Shown one piece after another: positions 7,641 through 17,093 of a stretch of DNA of 21,874 bases. Numbering within the stretch: the stretch's first letter is position 1; each line of letters begins with the position of its first letter. The notes beneath the pieces are model-generated. The model did not search any database, was not told the origin of the DNA, and saw only the letters and a program-made list of their open reading frames with translations. A program made the translations under genes and the position numbers. Source of the stretch: Devosia equisanguinis (GTDB taxonomy: Bacteria > Pseudomonadota > Alphaproteobacteria > Rhizobiales > Devosiaceae); assembly GCA_945888565.1 (NCBI GenBank), contig CAMDAL010000018.1:1-21874 (forward strand), written 5' to 3'.

Positions 7641-7669
7641 CATATATTCGCATCTTCTAATATGTTCAA
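7641..7669 (-). promoter_or_regulatory. Predicted promoter of the sulfur operon with a SqrR/BigR-like operator
   Basis: This AT-rich island contrasts with the GC-rich surroundings. Read on the minus strand, TTGAAC (7664-7669) and TATATG (7641-7646) are separated by 17 bases, an acceptable -35/-10 pair, ending about 60 bases before the first gene. Between them, at 7646-7661, is ATTC-N8-TAAT, one base from the ATTC-N8-GAAT pattern reported for the persulfide-sensing repressor SqrR. A repressor bound there would block polymerase. The assignment rests on pattern and position only. Confidence 0.45.
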
Positions 7670-7674
7670 GCATG

Positions 7675-7687
7675 AAACCGGCGGTTT
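7675..7687. promoter_or_regulatory. Small perfect inverted repeat AAACCG-G-CGGTTT in the divergent intergenic region
   Basis: A 6-1-6 inverted repeat lies just upstream of the sulfur-operon -35 box and about 90 bases before the SDR gene. It resembles half of the LacI-type AAACCG sites found later in the window, but its odd centre differs from them. It may be an operator; it may be chance. The rest of the 198-base region (7581-7778) shows nothing else that I can support. Confidence 0.2.
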
Positions 7688-7778
7688 AGCGATCACGGCA
7701 TCGGCATTTCAGCCATCGGTCGCACAGACAGCTGCTGCGGATGGGTGCTAGGTCTCGGTCAAAACGAGGAGTTTCAGT

Positions 7779-8555
7779 ATGGATCTGGGTATCGCGGGCC
7801 GCACGGCCATTGTGTGCGCGTCATCGAAGGGACTGGGCAAAGGCTGCGCCGCGGCGCTCGCCGAGGCGGGGTGCCGGGTGATCATCAATGGCCGCGATGC
7901 GGATTCCCTCCAGGCGACCCGTGCCGAGCTTTCAGTCCTCGGTGGCGAGATCGTCGCCGTAGTGGCCGATGTCGGCACGCCCGAGGGCCGGGCCGCGCTG
8001 CTCGAGGCTGTCGGTACCGTCGACATCCTCGTCAACAACAATGCCGGCCCGCCGTTCAAGGATTTCCGCGAGATCGACGACGAGGCGATGCTCAAGGGCA
8101 TCAACGCCAACATGCTGACGCCGATCGCGCTGATCCGCGCGGTGATCGACGGCATGGCCGAGCGCCGCTTCGGGCGCATCGTCAACATCACCTCGAGTTC
8201 GGTGAAATCGCCGATCGCCGGGCTCGACCTGTCGTCGGGCGCCCGCGCCGGGCTTACGGCCTTCGTCGCCGGCATCGCCCGCACGGTGGCCGACCGGAAC
8301 GTCACCATCAACGGCATCCTGCCCGGCTCGTTCGACACCGACCGGCTGAAGGGCGGCTTCGAGCGCACGGCGCGCAACGAGGGCATCTCGATCGAAGAGG
8401 CGAAACAGCGCGCCGCCGACCGCATCCCGGCCAAGCGCTTCGGCACCCCCGACGAGTTCGGCGCCCTCTGCGCCTTCCTCTGCTCCACCCAGGCCAGCTA
8501 CATCACCGGCCAATCCATCCTGATCGACGGCGGAAACGTGAACGCGACGTTCTGA
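7779..8555 (+). CDS. SDR-family protein with a non-canonical active site
   Basis: A 258-residue Rossmann protein of the short-chain dehydrogenase/reductase superfamily. The cofactor loop is CASSKGLGKG (residues 13-22) in place of TGxxxGxG; NNNAG (86-90), ITSSS (137-141) and the PG motif ILPGSFDT are present, as is a C-terminal ITGQSILIDGG. Where the catalytic YxxxK should stand, the sequence is LDLSSGARAG: Tyr is Ser152 and Lys is Arg156. A described SDR subgroup of beta-ketoacyl-ACP-reductase-like proteins lacks the canonical tetrad in this way, so this is probably a family trait rather than decay. The start is supported by CGAGGAG at 7765-7771, 7 bases ahead. It stands alone, divergent from the sulfur operon. 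The reaction, if any, is unknown. Confidence 0.85.
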   Translation: MDLGIAGRTAIVCASSKGLGKGCAAALAEAGCRVIINGRDADSLQATRAELSVLGGEIVAVVADVGTPEGRAALLEAVGTVDILVNNNAGPPFKDFREIDDEAMLKGINANMLTPIALIRAVIDGMAERRFGRIVNITSSSVKSPIAGLDLSSGARAGLTAFVAGIARTVADRNVTINGILPGSFDTDRLKGGFERTARNEGISIEEAKQRAADRIPAKRFGTPDEFGALCAFLCSTQASYITGQSILIDGGNVNATF

Positions 8556-8619
8556 GCCTGGCTGGCTTGGAATTGCGACCGCTGTGGCGCTACATGTCAG
8601 AACGGGAGGCGCCCGCGTC

Positions 8620-8973
8620 ATGATGGATTTGTCAGACTACGCCGAGAACGGCCTCTTCTCTCCGACGAAGATCGCGGTCGCGTTTCGCACCACGAGCGAG
8701 GCGGTTGCGCGCGCTGCCGGTCTGGAAGTCGACTCGCTACAGCGCGAGGACGGTTTGCGATCCGACGCGACGCAGCGGCGGCTGAGCGAGATGGTCGAGA
8801 TCGTCAATAGGCTGGAGTCGCGCTTCGGCTCTGCGCCTGCCGCCTTTGCCTGGTATGGCTCGCAGCCGCTGCCCGGGTTTTCCGGGCAGACGGCAATGCA
8901 GTTGGTGCGGTCGGGTCGAGCCGATGATCTGATCGACTACATGGACGCCGTCGATGTCGGCGTACACGCGTAG
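8620..8973 (+). CDS. Antitoxin-like protein with Xre/MbcA/ParS (DUF2384) toxin-binding domain
   Basis: A 117-residue protein. The N-terminal half (GLFSPTKIAVAFRTTSEAVARAAGL) is a helix-turn-helix-like segment; the C-terminal half has the DUF2384 pattern ESRFGSAPAAFAWYGSQPLPGFSGQTAMQLVRSGRADDLIDYMD, where the GFxGxTA.xLvrxGra.dv core is diagnostic. This domain is the toxin-binding part of antitoxins that pair with RES-domain NAD-degrading toxins. No RES gene follows: the next gene is a convergent ABC permease 21 bases away, and the preceding one is an SDR. It may be an orphan antitoxin or a housekeeping regulator. ATG at 8620 or 8623 follows GGGAGG at 8604-8609; a GTG at 8584 has poorer support. 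Confidence 0.82.
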   Translation: MMDLSDYAENGLFSPTKIAVAFRTTSEAVARAAGLEVDSLQREDGLRSDATQRRLSEMVEIVNRLESRFGSAPAAFAWYGSQPLPGFSGQTAMQLVRSGRADDLIDYMDAVDVGVHA

Positions 8974-8994
8974 TCGACAGGTCACCAAGTCCGC

Positions 8995-9939
8995 CTACTT
9001 CGCCCCGCGCAACGCCAGCGCGCGCTGCGCCCGGATCGAGAACAGGACCAGGGCGGCGATGGTTACGACGAAGGGGATCGAGCGGATCAGCTCGGCCGGG
9101 GCGTCGCTGAACAGGCCGGGCATCACCACCGCCAGCGCTTCGAAGGCGCCGAACAGCAGGGCGGCGCAGAGCGCCCCGACTGGATGCCGCGCGCCCAGCA
9201 GCACAGCGCCCAGCGCGATGAAGCCGCGGCCTGCCGTCATGTCGCGGGTGAAACCCACGTAGTTGAACATGGCGAGCTGGGCGCCGCCCATGCCGGCCAA
9301 GGCGCCGGAGACGATCAGGCTCCAGGTGCGGATCTTCATCACCGGAATGCCGGCCGCCTCGGGCGCCGCCGGGTATTCGCCGACGCCGCGCAGCCACAGG
9401 CCCCACGGGGTGCGGTAGAGGAAGTACCAGACCGCGAACACCACGAAGGCGGCGATCCAGCTCAGCACCGAATGGCCCGACAGGAACGCGGTCAGCGTCG
9501 GGCCAACCACCGGGATCTGGCTCAGGAAGCTCAGATCAACGGCCGGCACGGCCTTGGACGGCAGGTTGATCGAGGTGCCCTTGTCGCCGCCGGTCGCCAT
9601 CGAGAGGGCGAACACCGTGCCGCCGGCCGCGAGGATGTTGATGGCAAATCCGACGAGGATGATGTCGGCCTTCATGCGATAGGCGAAGAACGCCATCAGC
9701 AGCCCGAGCGTCGCGCCGGCGCCCATCCCCGACACTACCGCGACGTACCAGGGGGCGTAGACCGACACCAGCACTGCGGTCAGGCAGCCCACCAGCATCA
9801 TGCCCTCGAGCGCCACGTTGAGCGCGCCACTGAGGTCGGCGACGAGGCCGCCCATGGTGGCGAGCAGCAGCGGCGTGGTGGTGCGGATGATGGTGACGAA
9901 GAAGGCAGCCGAAAAGACGGTGATGAAGAGGTCCATCAT
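8995..9939 (-). CDS. Nucleoside ABC transporter permease (second subunit, NupQ/YufQ-like)
   Basis: A 314-residue membrane protein of the BPD_transp_2 family, with eight or more hydrophobic segments. Family landmarks are TTPLLLATMGGLVADLSGALNVALEGMMLVG at the N-terminus, GEYPAAPEAAGIPVMKIR in the cytoplasmic loop (the EAA-like contact with the ATPase) and GRGFIALGAVLLG. This pattern is that of the second permease of BMP-type nucleoside importers. The ATG at 9939 overlaps the stop of the first permease (ATGA) and has GGGGAG 9 bases ahead. It is the last gene of the transporter operon and ends convergent with the antitoxin-like gene. No terminator hairpin is evident in the 21 bases between them. 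Confidence 0.9.
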   Translation of the reverse strand: MMDLFITVFSAAFFVTIIRTTTPLLLATMGGLVADLSGALNVALEGMMLVGCLTAVLVSVYAPWYVAVVSGMGAGATLGLLMAFFAYRMKADIILVGFAINILAAGGTVFALSMATGGDKGTSINLPSKAVPAVDLSFLSQIPVVGPTLTAFLSGHSVLSWIAAFVVFAVWYFLYRTPWGLWLRGVGEYPAAPEAAGIPVMKIRTWSLIVSGALAGMGGAQLAMFNYVGFTRDMTAGRGFIALGAVLLGARHPVGALCAALLFGAFEALAVVMPGLFSDAPAELIRSIPFVVTIAALVLFSIRAQRALALRGAK

Positions 9940-11059
9940 TTGGCGGCACTCCCCGCTGGAACGGTACCCGTGGCAGGAGCGTCCCCGCGCTTGAACAGGC
10001 GCTTGATGAAGTTGATCGAGAACGACGACGAGACCAGCAGGATGATGATCGCCGTCACCACGCCGATCACTTCGGCCGGCACGTCGGTGCGGATGTTCAT
10101 CAGCTGCGCGCCCTGGCGCAGGTAGCCGTAGAACAGCGCCACTACCGGCACCGCCAGCGGCCGGCTGCGCGCCACGATGGCGACGAGGATGCCTTCGAAG
10201 GCGAGGTTGCCTTCGAACAGCACCGTCAGCTTGCTCCAGCCCTGGCCCTGCACGAACATCGAGCCGAGCAGGCCGCCGAGTGCGCCCGCTGCGGTCATGG
10301 CCGAGACCATGATGAAGGTCGCCTTGATGCCGGAATATTCGGCGAAGCGGGCATTGTGGCCGACGAGGCGGAGCTTCAGCCCCCAGCTGGTGCGGTAGAG
10401 CGCGAACCACACCACGAACACCGCCACCAGCGCGATGACGAAGCCGTAGTCGAGCCGGGTAATGTTGAGCCCGTCGAACTTGATCAGTTGCGGCAGTACC
10501 GCCGTCTCGGGGAAGTCGTTGGTGGTCAGCACGCCCACCGCCGGCTTGGGCAGCTGGGCGCGGACCAGGTAGTTGCAGAGCTCGATGGCGATGTAGTTCA
10601 GCATCAGCGAGGAAACGATCTCGTTGGCGCCGAGCTTGGCCTTGGCGATGCCGGGGATGAAGCCCCAGACGGCGCCGGCCATCATCCCGGCCGTCATGCC
10701 GAGCGGAATGCCGGCCCAGGTTGCCCCGAGCGGCGACAGCGCCACATAGGTGGCGGCGATGGCGCCGACATAGACCTGCCCCTGCACGCCCATCGAGAAC
10801 TGCCGCGCCTGGAACACCAGCGAGAAGGCGAGCCCGGTGATGGTGAGCTTGGCCGCGTCGTCGAGCCACAGCCCGATGGTACGCGGTCGCTGCGGGATCT
10901 GGGTCAGCAGCACGTTGAGCGCCTCGAACGGCGTCTTGGAGGTCAGCAGCACGACGACGAAGGCGACGCCGAGCGCGATCAGCAGCGCACCGGCGGCGCG
11001 GCCGACCTCGGACCGTATCGCCTTCCAGCGCGACGCGCGGTCGATGGCGGGAACATTGC

Positions 11060-11063
<4 letters not shown>
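9936..11063 (-). CDS. Nucleoside ABC transporter permease (first subunit, NupP/YufP-like)
   Basis: A 375-residue BPD_transp_2 permease. After a hydrophilic N-terminus (1-24) comes one membrane segment (25-41), an extracytoplasmic loop, then ITGLAFSLVFQARQFSMGVQGQVYVGAI, GANEIVSSLMLNYIAIELCNYLV and GHNARFAEYSGIKA, the last being the likely ATPase-contact loop. These are hallmarks of the larger permease in nucleoside BMP-type importers. Its start overlaps the ATPase stop and its stop overlaps the next permease start, both as ATGA, so the three transporter genes are translationally coupled. The C-terminal tail after about residue 350 is polar. Confidence 0.9.
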
Positions 11064-12604
<1,541 letters not shown>

Positions 12605-12669
12605 GCTGCCCCGCGCCAGTCATACTGAGTGGGTCGCGCTGCCCGATAGCCCCGGAAGCGCCCCATGTG

Positions 12670-12698
12670 AAAAGGGCCCCGCGTCGTCCGCGAGGCCC
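12670..12698 (-). terminator. Intrinsic terminator/attenuator between binding protein and ATPase genes
   Basis: Read on the minus strand just after the BMP stop: a 10-bp stem, GGGCCTCGCG (12689-12698) with CGCGGGGCCC (12674-12683), contains one G-U pair, a five-base loop, and then UUUU (12670-12673). It lies about 9 bases past the stop at 12707. It would let more transcript accumulate for the binding protein than for the ATPase and permeases, a usual arrangement for ABC importers. Confidence 0.75.
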
Positions 12699-12706
12699 CG
12701 TTTCGA

Positions 12707-13753
12707 TTACATCACCGAGTCGACGACGAGTTCACCCGAAGCGATCTTGGCCTCGAGGGCGTCGATTTCCGCGCGCACGTCGGCCGGCACGAGCTTCTCG
12801 TAGTACTCGTTCTCCGAAATGCCGACAGCGCCTTCCTTGACGCCGAGCAGCACGCCCGTGCCGTAGGCGGCAGTACCGTCGATCGTCGCCTTGAGCTGCT
12901 GGTAGAGCGACTCGCCGACACGCTTCTCCACCGAGGTCAGGATGACCTCGGCCTGGGCCGGGTCGGAGTCCTTGAAGATCAGCGCCTGGTCACTGTCGAC
13001 GCCGACGGCCAGCTTGCCGGATTCCTTGACCGCCTGCAGCGCACCGAGACCGGTACCGCCGGCGATCGGGAACACCACGTCGGCACCCTGGTTGATCTGG
13101 GCGAGCGCGATTTCCTTGCCCTTGGCGGGGTCGGAGAAGGTGCCGGCGACCTGGTTCAGGATCGTCACGTTCGGGTTGGCGGCCTTGGCGCCCGCGTCGA
13201 AGCCGACCTTGAAGTCGGTGACGGTGGGGAACTCCATGCCGATGATGGTCGACAGGATGCCGGTCTTCGACACCTTGGCCGAGGCGTAGCCGGCGAGGTA
13301 GCCGGCGGCCGCGGTGGTGTACTGGATGGCGAGGATGTTCGAGCACTCGCAGGCCGAGAAGTCCGGCGTGTCGTCGAAGTCGATGAACTTCACGTCCGGG
13401 TATTCCGGCGCCAGCTCGACCATGTAGCCGGTCATGTCGAAGGTACCGGCGATGATCACGTCGTAGCCACTGTCGGTGGCGTCGGCGAGGCCGGCCTGCC
13501 ACTTGGAGCGGTCATAGCCGAGCTCGATCACCTTGATGTCGACCGGCAGGTCGGCACGCGCCCGCACCATGCCGGAATTGGCGTCGTCGAAGAAGCTCTT
13601 GTCGCCGAGCGTGCCGTGCAGCACCAGCGCGACCTTGAGCGGGTTTTCCTTGGTGTATTCCTGGGCGTAGGCGGGAATGGCCGTGGAGGCCATCATGGCG
13701 CCGGCCAGCATGGCGCCCAAGGCGACCTTGCCGAAAGTGTTGATCAGAGACAT
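12707..13753 (-). CDS. BMP-family nucleoside-binding protein of ABC importer
   Basis: A 348-residue periplasmic protein with a Sec signal peptide (MSLINTFGKVALGAMLAGAMM...AIPAYA) and likely cleavage before QEYT; there is no lipobox. The mature part has the BMP/PnrA pattern: KVALVLHGTLGDKSFFDDANSGM, IIAGTFDMTGYMVELAPEYPDVKFIDFD, TAAAGYLAGYASAKVSKTG, and GADVVFPIAGGTGLGALQA followed by VGVDSDQA. BMP proteins bind nucleosides such as adenosine, guanosine and inosine. The ATG at 13753 is preferred because AGGAG lies 5 bases ahead; a GTG at 13759 would overlap that site. Its gene lies 23 bases after the nucleoside hydrolase. A CEC cysteine pair at about residue 135 is an unusual detail that could form a disulfide. 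Confidence 0.93.
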   Translation of the reverse strand: MSLINTFGKVALGAMLAGAMMASTAIPAYAQEYTKENPLKVALVLHGTLGDKSFFDDANSGMVRARADLPVDIKVIELGYDRSKWQAGLADATDSGYDVIIAGTFDMTGYMVELAPEYPDVKFIDFDDTPDFSACECSNILAIQYTTAAAGYLAGYASAKVSKTGILSTIIGMEFPTVTDFKVGFDAGAKAANPNVTILNQVAGTFSDPAKGKEIALAQINQGADVVFPIAGGTGLGALQAVKESGKLAVGVDSDQALIFKDSDPAQAEVILTSVEKRVGESLYQQLKATIDGTAAYGTGVLLGVKEGAVGISENEYYEKLVPADVRAEIDALEAKIASGELVVDSVM

Positions 13754-13776
13754 GCGCACTCCTGTTGCGTTGGTTC

Positions 13777-14727
13777 TCAGTGTTCTGGGGTATAGGCAGC
13801 GGAACGGGCGTAGAGGGCATCGACCTTTGCGATGTCGACCTCCTCGACGAACGTTATCTTCGGGGTACCGAGGCGCCCCGAGGGATCGACCAGCGTCATG
13901 CCGCGCGTCAGCCCCGGCGACAGCTCGACACTGGAAGAAGCGAAAACCGACTTCGTCACCATCGAAGGGTCGAGCACCACGGCGGCGGCCAGCGGATCGA
14001 CATAGAGGAAGCGGTCGGGGTTGCCGCGGCGAATGCCGTTCTGCCGGGCATGCGAGGCAAGGGCCTGCGAGAAGTCACTCATGACGCTTGCCGGGATGCC
14101 CTCGAAGAGAGCGTCGACGCGCTCACCTTCCATGAAATGCGTCGTGCACGGCTCCCACGGGATCACCACCGTCTCGACCCCGGCCGTGAGCACCACGTGC
14201 GCGGCCTCGGGGTCGGCATAGATGTTGAACTCGGCGGCCGGCGTGGTGTTGCCGCGCCCGTAGACATTGCCGCCCATGATGGTGAGCGTGCCGATGCCGT
14301 CGATGATCGAGGGTTCGAGCCGGAGCGCCAGCGCCAGGTTGGTCAGCGGCCCGATCATCAGGATATCGACGCGCTCGCCCTTGCCGGCAGCCTCGCCAAA
14401 CACCCGGCGCAGTTCGCCCACGCCGTCATTGGAAGCCGGCAGCGCCTGCTGCGCCGGACGGCGCGCGCCGCCGAGGCCGTCGTCGCCGTGCACGTACTTG
14501 GCGTCGATGATCGGCTGGGTCAGCGGCCGGTCGGCACCCATATGGACGGGAATATCGACGTTGAGATGCGCGCACACCGCCAGCAGGTTGGTCGTCGCCT
14601 GGTCGCGCCCGACATTGCCGAACACGGTGGTGATCAGATCGGGAACCTTGCCGTTGGCAACCAGCAGGATCAGCGCCTGGGCGTCGTCGACACCCCCGTC
14701 GCTGTCGAAGATGAATTTCCGCGTCAA
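13777..14727 (-). CDS. Nucleoside hydrolase (IunH/RihA type) with a TTG start
   Basis: A 316-residue protein of the inosine-uridine-preferring nucleoside hydrolase family, which cleaves the N-glycosidic bond of ribonucleosides to base and ribose using Ca2+. The N-terminal Asp cluster is FDSDGGVDDAQAL (Asp8, 10, 14, 15), where the family usually has DTDPGxDDA; here Pro is Gly. HGDDGLGG (His80), MIGPLTNLALAL, MGGNVYGRGNTTPAAEFNIYADPEAA and YVDPLAAAV complete the active site. The start codon must be TTG at 14725-14727: no other start lies between it and the preceding stop one base upstream, and the next Met is far inside the fold. Being in an operon with a nucleoside importer, it would act on the imported compound. 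Confidence 0.92.
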   Translation of the reverse strand: MTRKFIFDSDGGVDDAQALILLVANGKVPDLITTVFGNVGRDQATTNLLAVCAHLNVDIPVHMGADRPLTQPIIDAKYVHGDDGLGGARRPAQQALPASNDGVGELRRVFGEAAGKGERVDILMIGPLTNLALALRLEPSIIDGIGTLTIMGGNVYGRGNTTPAAEFNIYADPEAAHVVLTAGVETVVIPWEPCTTHFMEGERVDALFEGIPASVMSDFSQALASHARQNGIRRGNPDRFLYVDPLAAAVVLDPSMVTKSVFASSSVELSPGLTRGMTLVDPSGRLGTPKITFVEEVDIAKVDALYARSAAYTPEH

Positions 14728-14728
14728 A

Positions 14729-16087
14729 CTAGGCTACTTTCGTGTTGTTGGTCTGCTTGGCCGCGGCCACCCGGTCCCAGAAGTCCCGGTAGGTGGCCGC
14801 GTACTCGCGGCGGATCGTATCATAGGGTTTTCGAGTCAGCTGCCGGTCTTTGACGAGCTGTTCGCCCGAGACCCACAGGTGCCTGAGGTCACGGCCGGAG
14901 CCGGAATAGACCAGCAGCGTCTCGGGGTCAGGCGTTTCGGAATAGCCGGGGCCGGAGAGGTCGAAGGCGACGATATCGGCGGCCTTCCCAACCTCGATGC
15001 TGCCGATCTCGTGCTCAAGGCCGAGCGCCTTCGCGCCCTCGATCGTCGCCATGCGGATGAGGTCGCGCGAGGTGAGCGGCTGCGCCACCCCTTCGCGATG
15101 CGAGGCGACGAGGCCCGCGACCCGCATCTCCGACACCATGTCGTAGGAATTGTTGGCCGCGACGTTGTCGGTACCGAGCGCCACCGTCACGCCCGCCGCC
15201 CGCAGCGCCACTGCCGGGCAGATGCCCTCGCGGCCCGAGCGCAGCCCGGCCGACGCATTGTACGATACAGATGCATGCGGGGCGCGCGCGAACACCGCGA
15301 TATCCTCGTCGGAAAGGTCGATGCAGTGCGCGGCGTGGATGCGGCCGTTGAACAAGCCGAGCGTTTCGAGCGCCACCGCCGCGGTGGTCCCGTAGCGCGC
15401 CATCGTCTCGGCATTGTCCTCTGGCCCGCAGGCCATGTGGAGATGCAGCCCGACGCCATACTTGTTGGCGACTGCTACCTCGTCGACTAGCAGCGCCTCG
15501 GTGTTGTCGACATAGGGCGCATGCGGGCCGAACCACGGGATCACCCGCCCATCGGCGGAGCGCTGGCGTTCGAGGAAGTCCGTCGCCTTGGCCAGCTCCT
15601 CCTCGCCGCGCCGCTCGTCACCGAGTTGCACGATGCCGTAAGCGATCACCGAGCGCAGGCCCGCCTGCTTCACCGCGTCGGCGATTTCTTCGGCGAAGAA
15701 ATACTGGTCGCAGAATGTGGTGGTGCCACTGAGCGCCATCTCGGCGCAGCTGAGCGCCACCGCTGGCCCGATATCGGACGATACCAGCGACAGTTCGGGT
15801 TCGCGGATCGAATTGTACCAGCCCTCCATGGTGAGCAGGCTCTGCCCCTCGGACCGGCCGCGGAACAGCACCATCACCGAATGGGTGTGGGCGTTGACCA
15901 GCCCCGGCATGACGAGGTGCCCGGTCAGGTCGAGCACCTCGTCAAAGCCGGATGGGTTGGGAGTATCGGCCTTGGACCCGACGCCACTGATCCTGCCATC
16001 CCGAATGGCGACAAAGCCGCCTTCGAACACGGCATTTTCAGCGTCCACGGAAAGCACAGTCGCTCCGTGGATAAGCGTTGAACCCAT
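14729..16087 (-). CDS. Amidohydrolase of the MtaD/SsnA/TrzN deaminase group
   Basis: A 452-residue metal-dependent hydrolase and the first gene of the minus-strand nucleoside operon. Metal ligands are visible: NAHTHS (His67, His69), HLHMA (His215, His217), HAAHCID (His251, His254) and LGTDNVAANNSYDM (Asp307). The last pattern, and GTTTFCDQYF near 121, are typical of the 5-methylthioadenosine / S-adenosylhomocysteine / triazine deaminase group. It probably deaminates a purine base or nucleoside supplied by the importer, but the substrate cannot be read from sequence. It starts one base before the nucleoside hydrolase start, on the same message. The ATG at 16087 has a GGGGG run 4 bases upstream, and a palindromic operator lies 15-28 bases upstream. 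Confidence 0.87.
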   Translation of the reverse strand: MGSTLIHGATVLSVDAENAVFEGGFVAIRDGRISGVGSKADTPNPSGFDEVLDLTGHLVMPGLVNAHTHSVMVLFRGRSEGQSLLTMEGWYNSIREPELSLVSSDIGPAVALSCAEMALSGTTTFCDQYFFAEEIADAVKQAGLRSVIAYGIVQLGDERRGEEELAKATDFLERQRSADGRVIPWFGPHAPYVDNTEALLVDEVAVANKYGVGLHLHMACGPEDNAETMARYGTTAAVALETLGLFNGRIHAAHCIDLSDEDIAVFARAPHASVSYNASAGLRSGREGICPAVALRAAGVTVALGTDNVAANNSYDMVSEMRVAGLVASHREGVAQPLTSRDLIRMATIEGAKALGLEHEIGSIEVGKAADIVAFDLSGPGYSETPDPETLLVYSGSGRDLRHLWVSGEQLVKDRQLTRKPYDTIRREYAATYRDFWDRVAAAKQTNNTKVA

Positions 16088-16101
16088 TTGACCCCCGTCC
16101 G

Positions 16102-16115
16102 GTAAACCGGTTTAC
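16102..16115. promoter_or_regulatory. Perfect 14-bp palindrome, LacI-family operator
   Basis: GTAAACCGGTTTAC is a perfect palindrome with a central CG, the classic shape of LacI-family operators. It sits exactly where transcription of the minus-strand nucleoside operon should start, next to a predicted promoter. The lacI-type gene about 3 kb away has two related sites (AAACCGCTTT) in front of it, which supports a shared regulator. Confidence 0.8.
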
Positions 16116-16121
16116 ATGACG

Positions 16122-16151
16122 AGCTAACGACAGAATTCACGAGCTTGTCAA
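16122..16151 (-). promoter_or_regulatory. Predicted sigma-70 promoter of the nucleoside operon
   Basis: On the minus strand a perfect -35 TTGACA (16146-16151) is followed, after 18 bases, by TTAGCT (16122-16127) as a weak -10. The expected start near 16115 falls on the first base of the palindromic operator, so binding there would repress. The remaining part of the gap, to the next gene at 16324, holds a short hairpin at 16216-16238 without a T-run and no convincing gene. Confidence 0.6.
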
Positions 16152-16323
16152 ATGCAAACCGGGCCTTGCTCCGTGCCCAATTCGAGCGTCCCGGCGCTCG
16201 CCTACTGGCCGGGCGCGGTGCCTGGTTTGCGGGCACCGGGGCGACGCTGGAAATCGCTGGTAGCGTCGCAGTTCGGCAGGATCCTGTCCGCGCTGCTGCT
16301 CAAATAGAAGGCAAACCACCCCG

Positions 16324-17055
16324 ATGCTCGATACCGCCACCGCCAGCTGGGAAGACGTCGCCGCAGGGGTGGCGGGCGGCCTCATCGCGGTGCTTCCCGT
16401 CGGCGCCGTCGAGCAGCACGGGCCGCATCTGCCGCTCCTCACCGACACGGTGCTCGCGAGCGGCGTTGCCCGCCGCATCGCCGAAAGCACCAAGGCATTG
16501 CTCCTCCCTGCCATCGCCTATGGCGACGCGTGGACCGCCGAGGGCTGGGCCGGCACGCTCTCCCTCTCGCCCGATACGCTGCGCGCCACGGTGATCGACC
16601 TTGGCCGCGGCCTCCATCGCATGGGCGTGCGCGGCCTCGTCACCATCAACGGCCATTTCGGCAACCGCGAGCCGATCGCACTCGCCGCCCGCGCGCTGAG
16701 CGAATTCGGCCTCCCCGTGCTCCACCTCGACTATCCGCACCTCGAGACGCTGGCTGCCGAGCACATGGAGAGCGAACCGGCCGGCCCCGGCTTCTACCAC
16801 GCCGACGAAGTCGAGACCTCGATGATGCTGGCGCTGGCGCCGGACTCGGTCCGCCTCGACCGCGCCGCACCCGAATACCCCGAGTTCCCGCCGCTGTTCG
16901 GCAGCGAGCCGATGAAGCTCAGCGCCTTCAACAGCAGTGGCGTCTTCGGCGACCCTCGCCCCGCCACGGCCGAAAAGGGCGAGGCGCTGATTGCGGGGAT
17001 AGCGGCGGAGAGTGTGAGGCTGGTCGGACTATGGCGCCGGGAGCATTCGATTTGA
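16324..17055 (+). CDS. Creatininase-family cyclic amide hydrolase
   Basis: A 243-residue cytoplasmic protein with the creatininase fold signatures: LPVGAVEQHGPHLPLLTD (Glu30, His32, Asp41), INGHFGN (His111) and FYHADEVETSMML (His159, Glu164), followed by GVFGDPRPATAEKGE. In characterised relatives these residues bind two metal ions that activate water for opening a cyclic amide; creatinine is one substrate, and family members act on other cyclic amides. No creatinase or sarcosine oxidase gene is present, and the gene lies between two purine-type deaminases, so creatinine is unlikely and a ring-opening step on a purine derivative is a fair guess. The start is the only ATG before the conserved region; an AGAAGG at 16306-16311 is a rather distant ribosome binding site. 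It is divergent from the operator-controlled operon. Confidence 0.88.
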   Translation: MLDTATASWEDVAAGVAGGLIAVLPVGAVEQHGPHLPLLTDTVLASGVARRIAESTKALLLPAIAYGDAWTAEGWAGTLSLSPDTLRATVIDLGRGLHRMGVRGLVTINGHFGNREPIALAARALSEFGLPVLHLDYPHLETLAAEHMESEPAGPGFYHADEVETSMMLALAPDSVRLDRAAPEYPEFPPLFGSEPMKLSAFNSSGVFGDPRPATAEKGEALIAGIAAESVRLVGLWRREHSI

Positions 17056-17093
17056 CGATGCTCAGGTCACAGCACAGCCACACCCCCAACGGG

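Noticed and set aside
7581..7673. The upstream extension of the first YeeE gene to 7673
   Set aside because: It would translate the AT-rich promoter patch, is polar and lacks a ribosome binding site.
9940..10869. The upstream extension of the second permease frame to 10869
   Set aside because: This part is Arg- and Gly-rich and antisense-like, and lies within the first permease gene. The hydrophobic protein starts at 9939 with a ribosome binding site.
16216..16238. Hairpin CGGTGCC/GGCACCG in the gap between the divergent catabolic genes
   Set aside because: A 7-bp stem with a 9-base loop and no T-run is not enough to call a terminator or RNA gene.
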